Numbered from the stretch's first letter, positions 1-5,131 are shown. The stretch is 5,131 nt of DNA from an uncultured Clostridium sp. (GCA_934777095.1 CAKVNP010000193.1:1-5131), one strand, 5' to 3'. Program-made: numbers and translations. Notes: generated by a model from the letters alone, not told the origin.

Positions 1-360
1 TTTGAAGTAACTGGTGAGTATTATACAATCTTAAGATTCCCCTTTGGCAGCAATAATAGTACATATAAATTAACTAAATCTATGGCTGACACTGTACATT
101 GCAATAATTTTAAGATATATGACTGGACACAAGATACATTAGATGGTGCAAATCCCAACTCTTCTCCAGGCACTATATTAAACAGGGCAATTTCTAGTGA
201 TGATACTGTAGTTGTATTAATGCATACTTCAAATATAAATATGAATTCTGCTAATGCACTTCCAGCAATCATTAACTATTATAAATCACAGGGATATACT
301 TTTAAAAAAATCACTCCTGAAACTGATGAACTTTATAAGATTACCCGTCCAAATTGTTAA
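1..360 (+). CDS. Polysaccharide deacetylase (NodB-type), C-terminal part; 5' end outside window
   Basis: This is the last 119 residues of an open frame that enters from the left edge, so neither start nor signal peptide is visible. It looks like the C-terminal half of a carbohydrate esterase family 4 (NodB-homology) domain, enzymes that remove N-acetyl groups from peptidoglycan or other cell-surface polysaccharides outside the membrane. Visible blocks in order are RFPFG (residues 12-16 of the fragment, the R-x-P-x-G motif), DWTQDT (41-46, the Asp-Trp motif) and VVVLMHTS (70-77, with the catalytic-type His after Leu-Met). The closing stretch ALPAIINYYKSQGYTF (87-101 region) is the usual last helix and strand of the fold. 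The metal-binding Asp and His-x-x-x-His motifs would lie upstream of the window. The gene ends at TAA 358-360 directly before a bidirectional terminator. The family call is firm; the exact substrate cannot be read from this part. Confidence 0.85.
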   Translation, partial: FEVTGEYYTILRFPFGSNNSTYKLTKSMADTVHCNNFKIYDWTQDTLDGANPNSSPGTILNRAISSDDTVVVLMHTSNINMNSANALPAIINYYKSQGYTFKKITPETDELYKITRPNC

Positions 361-362
361 AA

Positions 363-393
363 AAAATGCTAATGATTTTTTCATTAGCATTTT
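363..393. terminator. Bidirectional Rho-independent terminator between convergent genes
   Basis: A perfect 13-bp stem (AAAATGCTAATGA at 363-375 with its reverse complement at 381-393) encloses a 5-base T loop. On the plus strand the stem runs into a T-rich tail and ends the deacetylase transcript. On the minus strand it runs into a run of about eight T (complement of 359-366) and ends the MATE transcript. It lies exactly between the two convergent stop codons (358-360 and 399-401), so one hairpin probably serves both genes. Confidence 0.9.
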
Positions 394-398
394 CTTTA

Positions 399-1775
399 TT
401 AATTCAATATAACATCTTCGTGATGTCTAGCTAATTTTATAGCTCTCAAAACAGAAAAATAAAAAATAGTACTAAGGATTATTCCTTTAAATACACTCGA
501 CGAGCTAATACTCCACCAAACTCCATTAATCCCCAAAATTTCTGGTCTAGAAAGTATAATAGCAGCTGGCACTCTAAGCCCTGTAAATAGCACACTTATA
601 ATAGATGGTGTCATTGTTTTCCCAACACCAAAGAATGCACCTGTAGTAGTGATTTCTAAACACATAAATAATTGTGAATATCCTAAGATTCTTAAGTAAT
701 CAGCTCCCTGCTTAATAGCATCTGGCTCGCTGATAAATAGAGAAAATAACCATTCTCCTCCAAAAATCAGCAGTATAGTTGCAAAAGTTCCTAACACCGA
801 TGCTAAAGCAACAGTTTCAAGATATCCTTTATACACTCTATCAAACTTTTTAGCTCCATAATTCTGTCCTATAAAAGCTGTCAGTGCACAAGAAAATCCC
901 TCTGCTGTCATCCATGAAATAGATTCAATCTGTGATCCTAGTTTCTGCACTGCGATAGGTGTAGGACCCCAAACAGCAATAATTCTGCCTATAAGCATTG
1001 CGAAAAATGAAAACAAGCAGCTCTGTACTGCTGAAGGCGTACCCCATTTTACTATTTTTCCTATTATGCCTTTTTCTATATACCTCAATTTACTTTTATC
1101 AAATTTATATCCCATTTTGATAAATACTATGACAAATAAGATAGTAACTATAAATTGTGCTGTTACAGTGGCTATAGCTGCCCCTGCTACTCCCATAGAA
1201 GGTATTCCACCTATTCCAAAAATCAAGATTGGGTCTAAGACAATATTGGTTATAAGTCCAATAGTATTTACAATGAAAGGAACCCTGCTATTTCCTGTTG
1301 CCGTAATAATTCCCGTAAATTGTGGATTTAAAAATGCACAAATCATTCCAATAGATACTATAACTAAATATTCTATTGCCATGCTAATAACTTCTTCATC
1401 TCCTAAATTAAAGAAATGAATTAATTTTTCCTTGAATAAAAGTAATATTAGAGTATAAACGACTGCCATAATTATACACATAAAAATACTATTATAAATA
1501 AACTTATTCTTCTTTTTATAATTCTGTTCACCAATTGATTGGGCTACTCCCACTTGTGCTCCTGTTTTCGTTACCATCACTAAAGAATTTCCAAACCAGG
1601 TAAAAAAACCTGCCGTTCCTACAGCTGCTAAAGCACCACTTCCCATTCTCCCTATCCATAGCATATCAACTAAACTATATGCCATTTGAATAAATGATGT
1701 TCCTAAAATAGGCAGTGATAACACTATAATTGTCTTAAAAATACTTCCTTTAGTTAAATCTACTTTTTTATTCAT
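399..1775 (-). CDS. MATE-family multidrug/Na+ (or H+) antiporter
   Basis: A full-length 458-residue polytopic membrane protein, the usual size for the MATE family, whose members expel cationic drugs or metabolites in exchange for Na+ or H+. About twelve hydrophobic segments are visible, arranged as two pseudo-repeats (roughly residues 14-220 and 240-447). Family signatures include the TM1 stretch LSLPILGTSFIQMAYSLVDM (19-38), the LDPILIFG block (180-187) followed by MGVAGAAIATV (194-204), and the second-half QNYGAKKFDRV (304-314). The ATG is chosen because AAGGGGG (1781-1787) sits 5 bases upstream. No convincing promoter is seen between the start and the hairpin at 1812-1831. It may use a weak promoter there or read-through from upstream. 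The bidirectional hairpin at 363-393 ends the gene. The frame is intact. The transported substrate cannot be predicted. Confidence 0.93.
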   Translation of the reverse strand: MNKKVDLTKGSIFKTIIVLSLPILGTSFIQMAYSLVDMLWIGRMGSGALAAVGTAGFFTWFGNSLVMVTKTGAQVGVAQSIGEQNYKKKNKFIYNSIFMCIIMAVVYTLILLLFKEKLIHFFNLGDEEVISMAIEYLVIVSIGMICAFLNPQFTGIITATGNSRVPFIVNTIGLITNIVLDPILIFGIGGIPSMGVAGAAIATVTAQFIVTILFVIVFIKMGYKFDKSKLRYIEKGIIGKIVKWGTPSAVQSCLFSFFAMLIGRIIAVWGPTPIAVQKLGSQIESISWMTAEGFSCALTAFIGQNYGAKKFDRVYKGYLETVALASVLGTFATILLIFGGEWLFSLFISEPDAIKQGADYLRILGYSQLFMCLEITTTGAFFGVGKTMTPSIISVLFTGLRVPAAIILSRPEILGINGVWWSISSSSVFKGIILSTIFYFSVLRAIKLARHHEDVILN

Positions 1776-1811
1776 TAGTACCCCCTTATAATTTTTAACC
1801 TCAAAATTAAA

Positions 1812-1831
1812 GAAACTCCCTAAGGAGTTTC
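1812..1831 (-). terminator. Hairpin terminator after the GGDEF-EAL remnant (leader side of MATE gene)
   Basis: An 8-bp perfect stem (GAAACTCC at 1812-1819, GGAGTTTC at 1824-1831) closes a 4-base loop. On the minus strand it is followed by a T-rich tail (TTTCTTTAATTTTG), as expected of a Rho-independent terminator. It lies 20 bases past the last codon of the decayed signalling gene and 36 bases before the MATE start. It could alternatively act as an attenuator for the MATE gene if transcription starts further upstream. Confidence 0.7.
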
Positions 1832-1851
1832 ATAATAAACAATTTATAAAA

Positions 1852-2562
1852 CTATCTAGCTAATAGCTTCATAGCCTCTTCAAATCTTGCAGATTAACAT
1901 ACTTTCAGTTATTTCTATTTCTATGTATTTACCTAATTATCCATAAACATTAAGTAAATCATTAAAATAGCTTATAATGCTTCCTTCTCTTAATTGAACT
2001 TCCGATAAATTGAAGGCTATTTTAAAATCATCATATCCTTGATCAATTAGATATTTTATCTTGAAAAAACTGATATTGATTTTTACCATTAGTCTTTACC
2101 ATAGCCATAGCAGCTTCTGAATTCCTAAATAACACCTCAAAATCCTGCCCATCATCTGGATACATTGATATACCTATACTAGTAGTTACATAAATATGTT
2201 TACCTAGTATTTCATATGACTTGTTAAATATTTCGTTTATAGCTTTAATTCTTTCTTCACAGGAATTCAAGGATTCTACTTCTGGAATAAATATTAGAAA
2301 TTGATCTCCCAGCAACCTGCATAAAAAATCTTTTCTATTGATAGATTCTTTAATTCTTCCGAGATTATTTTTAAAAACAAATCTCTACATTGTTCTTTTG
2401 TTAACTTTACAATAAAACTATCAACACCTACAATCTCTTTATTATTGCCATAAAGCGTTACTACCCCAGTTGAAAAATTAAAGTCCATAAATAACCCTGT
2501 TATTTCATTAAAGAAATCTGTAGTATTTTTGATATCATTTGTTAATAAATCATATTTTTCAA
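1852..2562 (-). pseudogene. Decayed PAS-GGDEF-EAL (cyclic di-GMP signalling) gene with frameshifts, a nonsense codon and internal deletions
   Basis: Pieces of one signalling protein appear in order but in different frames. From about 2562 to 2387 there is a PAS-like stretch (MDFNFSTGVVTLYGNNKEIV from 2488). It joins abruptly to mid-GGDEF sequence (DLFLKIISE). Restoring one lost A near 2357 continues this as RIKESINRKDFLCRLLGDQF and then to 2046, including TSIGISMYPDDG; the GGDEF signature itself reads LGDQF. After TGA at 2043-2045, mid-EAL sequence resumes in another frame from about 2053 (DQGYDDFKIAFNLSEVQLRE), is broken by TAA at 1937-1939, and reaches IEIEITESMLI near 1892. The final RFEEAMKLLAR and TAG (1852-1854) look like the original C-terminus in yet another frame. 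The EAL motif and the metal-binding part of that domain are missing. A TTG at 2560-2562 with AGGAG (2572-2576) 9 bases upstream is the likely old start; one A is missing from the A5 run at 2555-2559. No active cyclase or phosphodiesterase is expected. Confidence 0.85.
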
Positions 2563-2584
2563 TACTACATACTCCTAAGTGGTT

Positions 2585-2716
2585 TTATACCTCTGTATTT
2601 TCTTCTGTTTCCTCTTTAGCCTTAACTTTTTCCTTATTGTCATCAATTAAAACTTTGGCTAATGCTGCTGATGCAGCTACAAGTACTGCAAGTTTGAAAC
2701 CTTTACCTATTCCCAT
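2585..2716 (-). CDS. Small 43-residue protein with hydrophobic N-terminal helix and acidic/lysine-rich tail
   Basis: A short ORF with a strong ribosome binding site, GAGGTG at 2723-2728, 6 bases before ATG. The product starts MGIGKGFKLAVLVAASAALA: residues 7-24 form an Ala/Val/Leu-rich hydrophobic segment bracketed by Lys8 and Lys21. The rest (25-43) is highly charged, alternating Lys and Glu, and ends at TAA 2585-2587. This suggests a short membrane-inserted or membrane-associated helix with a cytosolic tail, but I do not recognise a named family. A good promoter lies directly upstream (2760-2788). The old start of the GGDEF-EAL remnant is only 22 bases downstream, so the two were probably co-transcribed and the small protein may once have been its partner. 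The clean frame, RBS and promoter argue for a real gene; function is unknown. Confidence 0.72.
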   Translation of the reverse strand: MGIGKGFKLAVLVAASAALAKVLIDDNKEKVKAKEETEENTEV

Positions 2717-2759
2717 CCTTTTCACCTCACATACTTATTACTTCATTACATTTAAAGTA

Positions 2760-2788
2760 ATTATACATTTTTTTTATTTAATAGTAAA
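2760..2788 (-). promoter_or_regulatory. Sigma-A-type promoter for the 43-residue gene
   Basis: On the minus strand, TTTACT (2783-2788, 4 of 6 matches to TTGACA) and a perfect TATAAT (2760-2765) are separated by exactly 17 bases. This places the start of transcription near 2753 and gives a leader of about 37 bases that includes the RBS at 2723-2728. It begins immediately after the DUF4250 stop codon, so it would drive the 43-residue gene and the remnant behind it. Confidence 0.6.
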
Positions 2789-2977
2789 TTACCTAAATTG
2801 ATTAATCTCTCTATTATAACTATATCCTATCTTTTCAAGCTTTTCTTCTAATAAAGCTTTATTTATCCCTAAATCTTCACAATAATCTTCTAAGCTTCCA
2901 TAATAATCTCTTAATTTTAAATTTACCATACTTAATAAAATATTAGGATCCATACTTAATAAACTTTCTCCACTCAT
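2789..2977 (-). CDS. DUF4250 family small protein
   Basis: A 62-residue soluble protein matching the DUF4250 family pattern I know from clostridia. The DPNILLSMVNLKLRDYY block (residues 10-26) is followed by SLEDYCEDLGI (28-38), a Leu/Glu-rich helix, and the closing IGYSYN-x-x-x-NQF (50-61). The length is typical of the family. It is probably a small helical fold with no membrane segment. No biochemical function is established, to my knowledge. The ATG at 2975-2977 is supported by AAGGAG (2985-2990) 7 bases upstream. Its leader is extremely A/T-rich and carries a TATAAT at 3023-3028 inside a palindrome (3013-3029). No clear terminator follows; the next gene's promoter starts one base after the stop, so read-through is possible. 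Confidence 0.85.
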   Translation of the reverse strand: MSGESLLSMDPNILLSMVNLKLRDYYGSLEDYCEDLGINKALLEEKLEKIGYSYNREINQFR

Positions 2978-3012
2978 CTGTTTTCTCCTTTATTTATCAA
3001 AAACACTTTATT

Positions 3013-3029
3013 TTATAATATTATTATAA
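3013..3029. promoter_or_regulatory. A/T-only palindrome over the probable -10 region of the DUF4250 gene
   Basis: TTATAATA (3013-3020) and TATTATAA (3022-3029) form a perfect 8-base inverted repeat around one central base. On the minus strand it contains a TATAAT (3023-3028), a plausible -10 element for the DUF4250 gene, about 46 bases before its start. The outer seven bases of each arm equal the half-sites of the PerR-type box, but the arms are 3 bases apart instead of 1. In sequence this A/T-rich the palindrome may be chance. Confidence 0.3.
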
Positions 3030-3048
3030 TAAATATTTGCTATAATAA

Positions 3049-3094
3049 AAACCATTTTGAAAACTTTACCTAATAATAAAGTCCAAAATGGTTT
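3049..3094 (-). terminator. Two-part hairpin terminator after the ttcA / 40-residue gene unit
   Basis: An 11-bp perfect outer stem (AAACCATTTTG at 3049-3059 with CAAAATGGTTT at 3084-3094) encloses a second 6-bp stem (ACTTTA 3063-3068, TAAAGT 3077-3082), separated by a small asymmetric internal loop, with an 8-base apical loop. On the minus strand it ends in TTTTTATTATAG, a terminator-like T tail. It begins 31 bases past the stop of the 40-residue gene. The plus-strand side has no T run, so it acts mainly on the minus strand. Confidence 0.75.
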
Positions 3095-3125
3095 CAATTA
3101 TGTTATAAAACACAATGAATAAAAA

Positions 3126-3248
3126 TTATCTATCTTTATTATTATGTTTATGTTCCTTACTTATTTCCGGAACTGGTGGAACATCATTTTTCTTTGGAGC
3201 TTGATAATGATTTTGTTCCCAAGATGCGTTTTGATGTTTTTTAGCCAT
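3126..3248 (-). CDS. Small 40-residue hydrophilic protein downstream of ttcA
   Basis: A short ORF with GAGGTG (3254-3259) 5 bases before ATG 3246-3248, ending at TAA 3126-3128. The product begins MAKKHQNASWEQNHYQAPKK, continues with the proline-rich NDVPPVPEIS, and ends in a His/Lys/Asn-rich tail (KEHKHNNKDR). It is very polar, lacks any hydrophobic stretch and contains a single Trp (residue 10), so it is probably a soluble, largely unfolded peptide. I do not recognise a named family. It starts 40 bases after the ttcA stop, with no terminator or convincing promoter between, and a strong hairpin terminator follows. It is therefore most likely the last gene of a ttcA transcript. The ideal RBS and operon position are the main evidence that it is real. 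Confidence 0.68.
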   Translation of the reverse strand: MAKKHQNASWEQNHYQAPKKNDVPPVPEISKEHKHNNKDR

Positions 3249-3288
3249 AATATCACCTCTACTATAGTATTAGTAATATCATTTACAT

Positions 3289-4158
3289 TTATTCTAATGG
3301 ATTTTCTGGATCTAAGAATGAGTATTTTTCGCCATCCTTTTCCCAACCTAAGATAGAATTCATGTTAACATTAGTAGCCGCTTTAAAAATAGATTTATCT
3401 ACGTCATTAAAGGTCTTTTTAAGTTCAGCTATCATATCTTTAATCTCATGTCTCTTATTTCCTATTTTTTCAGCAGCAACCATACATGCACAGTTTAATG
3501 GCCAAATACCTGAATATTTAATGAATCTAATTATTGCTTCTTCCTCAATTAAGTAAAGTGGTCTGATAAGCTCTATTCCTTCAAAGTTATCCGCTTGAAG
3601 CTTTGGTAACATTGTCTTAAAGTTACCCGCATATAAAACATTCAGCATTGTAGTCTCAATAACATCATTATAGTGGTGTCCTAATGCCAATTTATTACAT
3701 CCTAATTCTCTAGCTTTATTATATAATGAACCTCTTCTCATTCTTGCGCATAAATAACAAGGATAATCCTTAGCTTTTTCGTCTATAATTTCAAATATTT
3801 TAGATTCATATATATGAACTGGAATATTTAAATGTTCACAGTTTTCAATAAGTAATTCCTTTATTTGAGGATGGTATCCTGGATCCATTGCGATAAATTC
3901 TAATTCAAACTTAGTCTTACCGTGCTTTTGCAACTCCTGAAACAGTTTTGCCATAAGAAGAGAATCCTTTCCTCCAGATATGGCAACTGCTATTCTATCT
4001 CCTTCTTCAACAAGATTATATTCTTTGATAGCCTTAATAAATTTAGACCATATTGGCTTTCTATATCTTTTTACTATGCTTCTTTCTATTTCTGCAAGAG
4101 TCTTTTTTTCTTCTTCTGGTACTATTCTTGGGCATCCTTGTCCTGCTATCCCACTCAT
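3289..4158 (-). CDS. ttcA: TtcA-like PP-loop ATPase, tRNA 2-thiocytidine biosynthesis family
   Basis: A 289-residue cytosolic protein of the TtcA/TtuA branch of PP-loop ATPases. Characterised TtcA activates the C32 base of certain tRNAs with ATP and, using a [4Fe-4S] cluster held by three cysteines, replaces its oxygen with sulfur. Visible here are the P-loop SGGKDS (61-66), the PCYLCARMRRG block (133-143) with Cys134 and Cys137, the GHHYNDVIETTMLN block (160-173), and a C-terminal NCAC (222-225) supplying the third cysteine. Compared with Escherichia coli TtcA, the GHH-x-D-D motif reads GHHYND and the last cysteine pair is C-x-C, so this is a divergent, clostridial-type member and the exact tRNA position is inferred. 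An extra Cys9 (GQGCPRI) lies near the N-terminus. The ATG is supported by GAGGTG (4164-4169) 5 bases upstream. Candidate promoter elements lie at 4224-4252. A 40-residue gene follows 40 bases later. Confidence 0.85.
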   Translation of the reverse strand: MSGIAGQGCPRIVPEEEKKTLAEIERSIVKRYRKPIWSKFIKAIKEYNLVEEGDRIAVAISGGKDSLLMAKLFQELQKHGKTKFELEFIAMDPGYHPQIKELLIENCEHLNIPVHIYESKIFEIIDEKAKDYPCYLCARMRRGSLYNKARELGCNKLALGHHYNDVIETTMLNVLYAGNFKTMLPKLQADNFEGIELIRPLYLIEEEAIIRFIKYSGIWPLNCACMVAAEKIGNKRHEIKDMIAELKKTFNDVDKSIFKAATNVNMNSILGWEKDGEKYSFLDPENPLE

Positions 4159-4207
4159 TTTATCACCTCATATTTTTACTGACCTTATATGTTTTCTCGT
4201 CCGTTCT

Positions 4208-4231
4208 AGTATTTTACTAAACTATTTTACT
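4208..4231. repeat. Two direct copies of TATTTTACT in the ttcA leader
   Basis: TATTTTACT occurs at 4210-4218 and again at 4223-4231, 13 bases apart. The first copy, with its two preceding bases, is also an imperfect palindrome (AGTA-TTT-TACT, 4208-4218). The repeats overlap the candidate -10 and start site of the ttcA promoter, where an operator would sit. The low base complexity means chance cannot be excluded. Confidence 0.35.
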
Positions 4232-4252
4232 TAAAATACATTATAAAAGCAA
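4224..4252 (-). promoter_or_regulatory. Candidate promoter for ttcA
   Basis: On the minus strand, TTGCTT (4247-4252, 3 of 6 matches) and TAAAAT (4224-4229, 5 of 6) are spaced 17 bases apart, giving a leader of roughly 60 bases before the ttcA ATG. A perfect TATAAT at 4240-4245 is an alternative -10, but I see no good -35 at the right distance from it. The gap after the BRCT gene contains no clear terminator. Confidence 0.4.
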
Positions 4253-4272
4253 CCTCTAGTACATAATGCGTA

Positions 4273-4608
4273 TTAAATACTTAAGTGCTCTATAGTAAGC
4301 TCTACATCATAAACATTCTCCTGTTTAATATTCTTACCAATTAGTATATTATAATAATCTTCAATGGAAATAATTTCACACCCATACTTTCGAGCTTTAT
4401 TAAGCTTGCTTCCTGGCTTTTCACCAACAATCAATAAATCTGTCCTCTTTGTTACAGTTCCCTCAACTCTTGCTCCTGAATTTTTAGCAAACTGGGCAAG
4501 TTCCCATCTTACTGTGAACCCTCTACCAGTAAAGACAACAATTTTATCTTGCAACACCTTTCTAGCCTCATTAAAATCGAACCTTCTAAAATCCACTCTT
4601 TCTATCAT
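4273..4608 (-). CDS. Stand-alone BRCT-domain protein
   Basis: A 111-residue protein made almost entirely of one BRCT domain (about residues 18-91), the fold that mediates DNA-end or protein contacts in replication and repair proteins. It resembles the C-terminal BRCT of NAD-dependent DNA ligases: DKIVVFTGRG (21-30), GARVEGTVTKRTDLLIVGEK (45-64), PGSKLNKARKYG (65-76) and IISIEDYYNIL (79-89). Thr27-Gly28 and Lys68 sit where phosphate-contacting residues lie in BRCT pockets. No ligase, nuclease or polymerase domain is attached. The start is uncertain: ATG 4606-4608 has AAGGA (4622-4626) 13 bases upstream, which is long. The in-frame codons before it stay protein-like (DLIYKDDTKE) back to a TGA at 4639-4641, so an older or larger start may have been lost. 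A TATAAT at 4650-4655 is a possible -10. Confidence 0.78.
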   Translation of the reverse strand: MIERVDFRRFDFNEARKVLQDKIVVFTGRGFTVRWELAQFAKNSGARVEGTVTKRTDLLIVGEKPGSKLNKARKYGCEIISIEDYYNILIGKNIKQENVYDVELTIEHLSI

Positions 4609-4680
4609 CTCTTTAGTATCATCCTTATATATTAAATCTCATCTATTTCATTATATATATTACTATTTATTTAACACCAT

Positions 4681-5094
4681 TTATTTTTTTCCATATAACC
4701 CTTTTAAAGTAATACCTATTCCCGCTGCTGTAAGTCCAAACATCATTATTGTTTCAAACATACTAATAGGTTTAAAGTATATTCTAAGTCCAGCTAATAT
4801 TCCAAGAAGTATTATTAGAACTCCTAAAACTATCAAAATCCAGCCTATTATTGATTTACCCTTAAAAAATATTAGAATTATTCCTATTAACAATGGAAGA
4901 AAAACAAGACCTTGTGGCGGTTCAAATCCTATATACCTATAAAGAGAAAATCCTGTACTAACTACTGTATTTTGAAATATTAAATATACCCCTAGACAAA
5001 ATACAATAATTCCGCAAAAAAAAGTGAATATATTCCCTCTTGGTTCCTGTGAATTATCTTGCCTATATAAATCATCATTTTTATTTCGTTTCAT
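4681..5094 (-). CDS. Small integral membrane protein, four predicted helices, function unknown
   Basis: A 137-residue protein with a charged, polar N-terminus (MKRNKNDDLYRQDNSQEPRG) followed by four hydrophobic segments at about residues 21-41, 62-77, 82-103 and 112-133, and a Lys-rich C-terminus (KGLYGKK). The short connection between segments 2 and 3 (KGKS) suggests a tight cytoplasmic turn by the positive-inside rule, which would put both termini in the cytosol; this topology is inferred. The 62-103 stretch is Gly/Ile/Leu-rich with no charged residue inside the helices, so nothing points to a channel or enzyme. I do not recognise a named family. The ATG is supported by AGGGGG (5104-5109) 9 bases upstream. 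A TATAAT at 5123-5128 could be the -10, with the -35 beyond the window. No terminator is evident before the BRCT gene, 72 bases downstream. Confidence 0.82.
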   Translation of the reverse strand: MKRNKNDDLYRQDNSQEPRGNIFTFFCGIIVFCLGVYLIFQNTVVSTGFSLYRYIGFEPPQGLVFLPLLIGIILIFFKGKSIIGWILIVLGVLIILLGILAGLRIYFKPISMFETIMMFGLTAAGIGITLKGLYGKK

Positions 5095-5122
5095 TTCATA
5101 AATCCCCCTAATAAAAGTAATA

Positions 5123-5128
5123 ATTATA
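5123..5128 (-). promoter_or_regulatory. Possible -10 element for the membrane-protein gene
   Basis: A perfect TATAAT on the minus strand lies 14 bases upstream of the RBS at 5104-5109. The matching -35 would be past the window edge, so this is supported only by the -10 match and its position. Confidence 0.35.
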
Positions 5129-5131
5129 TTG

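Noticed and set aside
1066..1419. 117-codon plus-strand open frame inside the MATE gene
   Set aside because: Antisense to a clearly coding transporter; its hydrophobic look is the expected shadow of membrane-segment codons.
2043..2315. Reading the GGDEF fragment as a separate 90-residue active protein from a TTG
   Set aside because: The TTG has no RBS, lies in the middle of the GGDEF motif, and upstream sequence in the same frame continues the domain, so it is a fragment of the broken gene.
2737..2761. Hairpin ATTACTT/AAGTAAT in the leader of the 43-residue gene as a riboswitch or terminator
   Set aside because: A 7-bp A/T-rich stem with an 11-base loop and no T tail in the gene's direction; no known riboswitch core is visible.
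3922..4234. Overlapping plus-strand open frames opposite the start of ttcA
   Set aside because: They lie on the reverse of a strong coding gene, mutually overlap in different frames and lack RBSs.
4239..4268. Inverted repeat CATTAT/ATAATG between the BRCT gene and ttcA as a terminator
   Set aside because: Only 6 bp with an 18-base loop, all A/T-rich, and no T tail; too weak to call.
4364..4942. 192-codon open frame on the plus strand
   Set aside because: It runs antisense across the BRCT gene, the intergenic gap and most of the membrane-protein gene. It has no convincing RBS and its translation resembles no protein family.
1..5131. CRISPR array, insertion sequence, prophage, toxin-antitoxin or other defence system
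   Set aside because: No regularly spaced repeats, transposase or integrase sequence, or recognisable defence proteins were found on either strand.

Overview
The window looks like chromosomal DNA from a low-GC Firmicute, most likely a Clostridium-type anaerobe. This rests on the very high A+T content, strong AGGAGG-like ribosome binding sites before nearly every gene, A/T-rich codon use, and protein types common in clostridia (a DUF4250 protein, a TtcA-type PP-loop enzyme, PAS-GGDEF-EAL signalling proteins). The species assignment is inference.

Layout. The only plus-strand gene is the 3' end of a secreted-type polysaccharide deacetylase (1-360). A symmetrical bidirectional terminator (363-393) separates it from a block of minus-strand genes that fills the rest of the window. 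Read in their own direction, from high to low coordinates, these are: a small four-helix membrane protein (5094-4681); a stand-alone BRCT-domain protein (4608-4273); a TtcA-like tRNA-thiolation PP-loop protein (4158-3289), followed 40 bases later by a 40-residue hydrophilic protein (3248-3126) and a hairpin terminator (3094-3049); a DUF4250 protein (2977-2789); a 43-residue protein with a hydrophobic N-terminal half (2716-2585); a decayed PAS-GGDEF-EAL gene (2562-1852) with its own terminator (1831-1812); and a MATE-family multidrug efflux transporter (1775-399).

How the genes relate. Two short transcription units are suggested. One is ttcA plus the 40-residue gene, bounded by a candidate promoter and a terminator. 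The other is the 43-residue gene plus the GGDEF-EAL remnant, with a good sigma-A-like promoter (2760-2788) and the terminator at 1812-1831. The two small genes have clear RBSs but are under 50 codons, so routine annotation can miss them.

I see no CRISPR array, insertion sequence, tRNA/rRNA, phage gene or defence module. Most of the window is ordinary core or near-core clostridial sequence. The most informative unusual feature is the c-di-GMP signalling pseudogene, which carries two probable one-base losses, a nonsense codon and at least two internal deletions while keeping its flanking expression signals.
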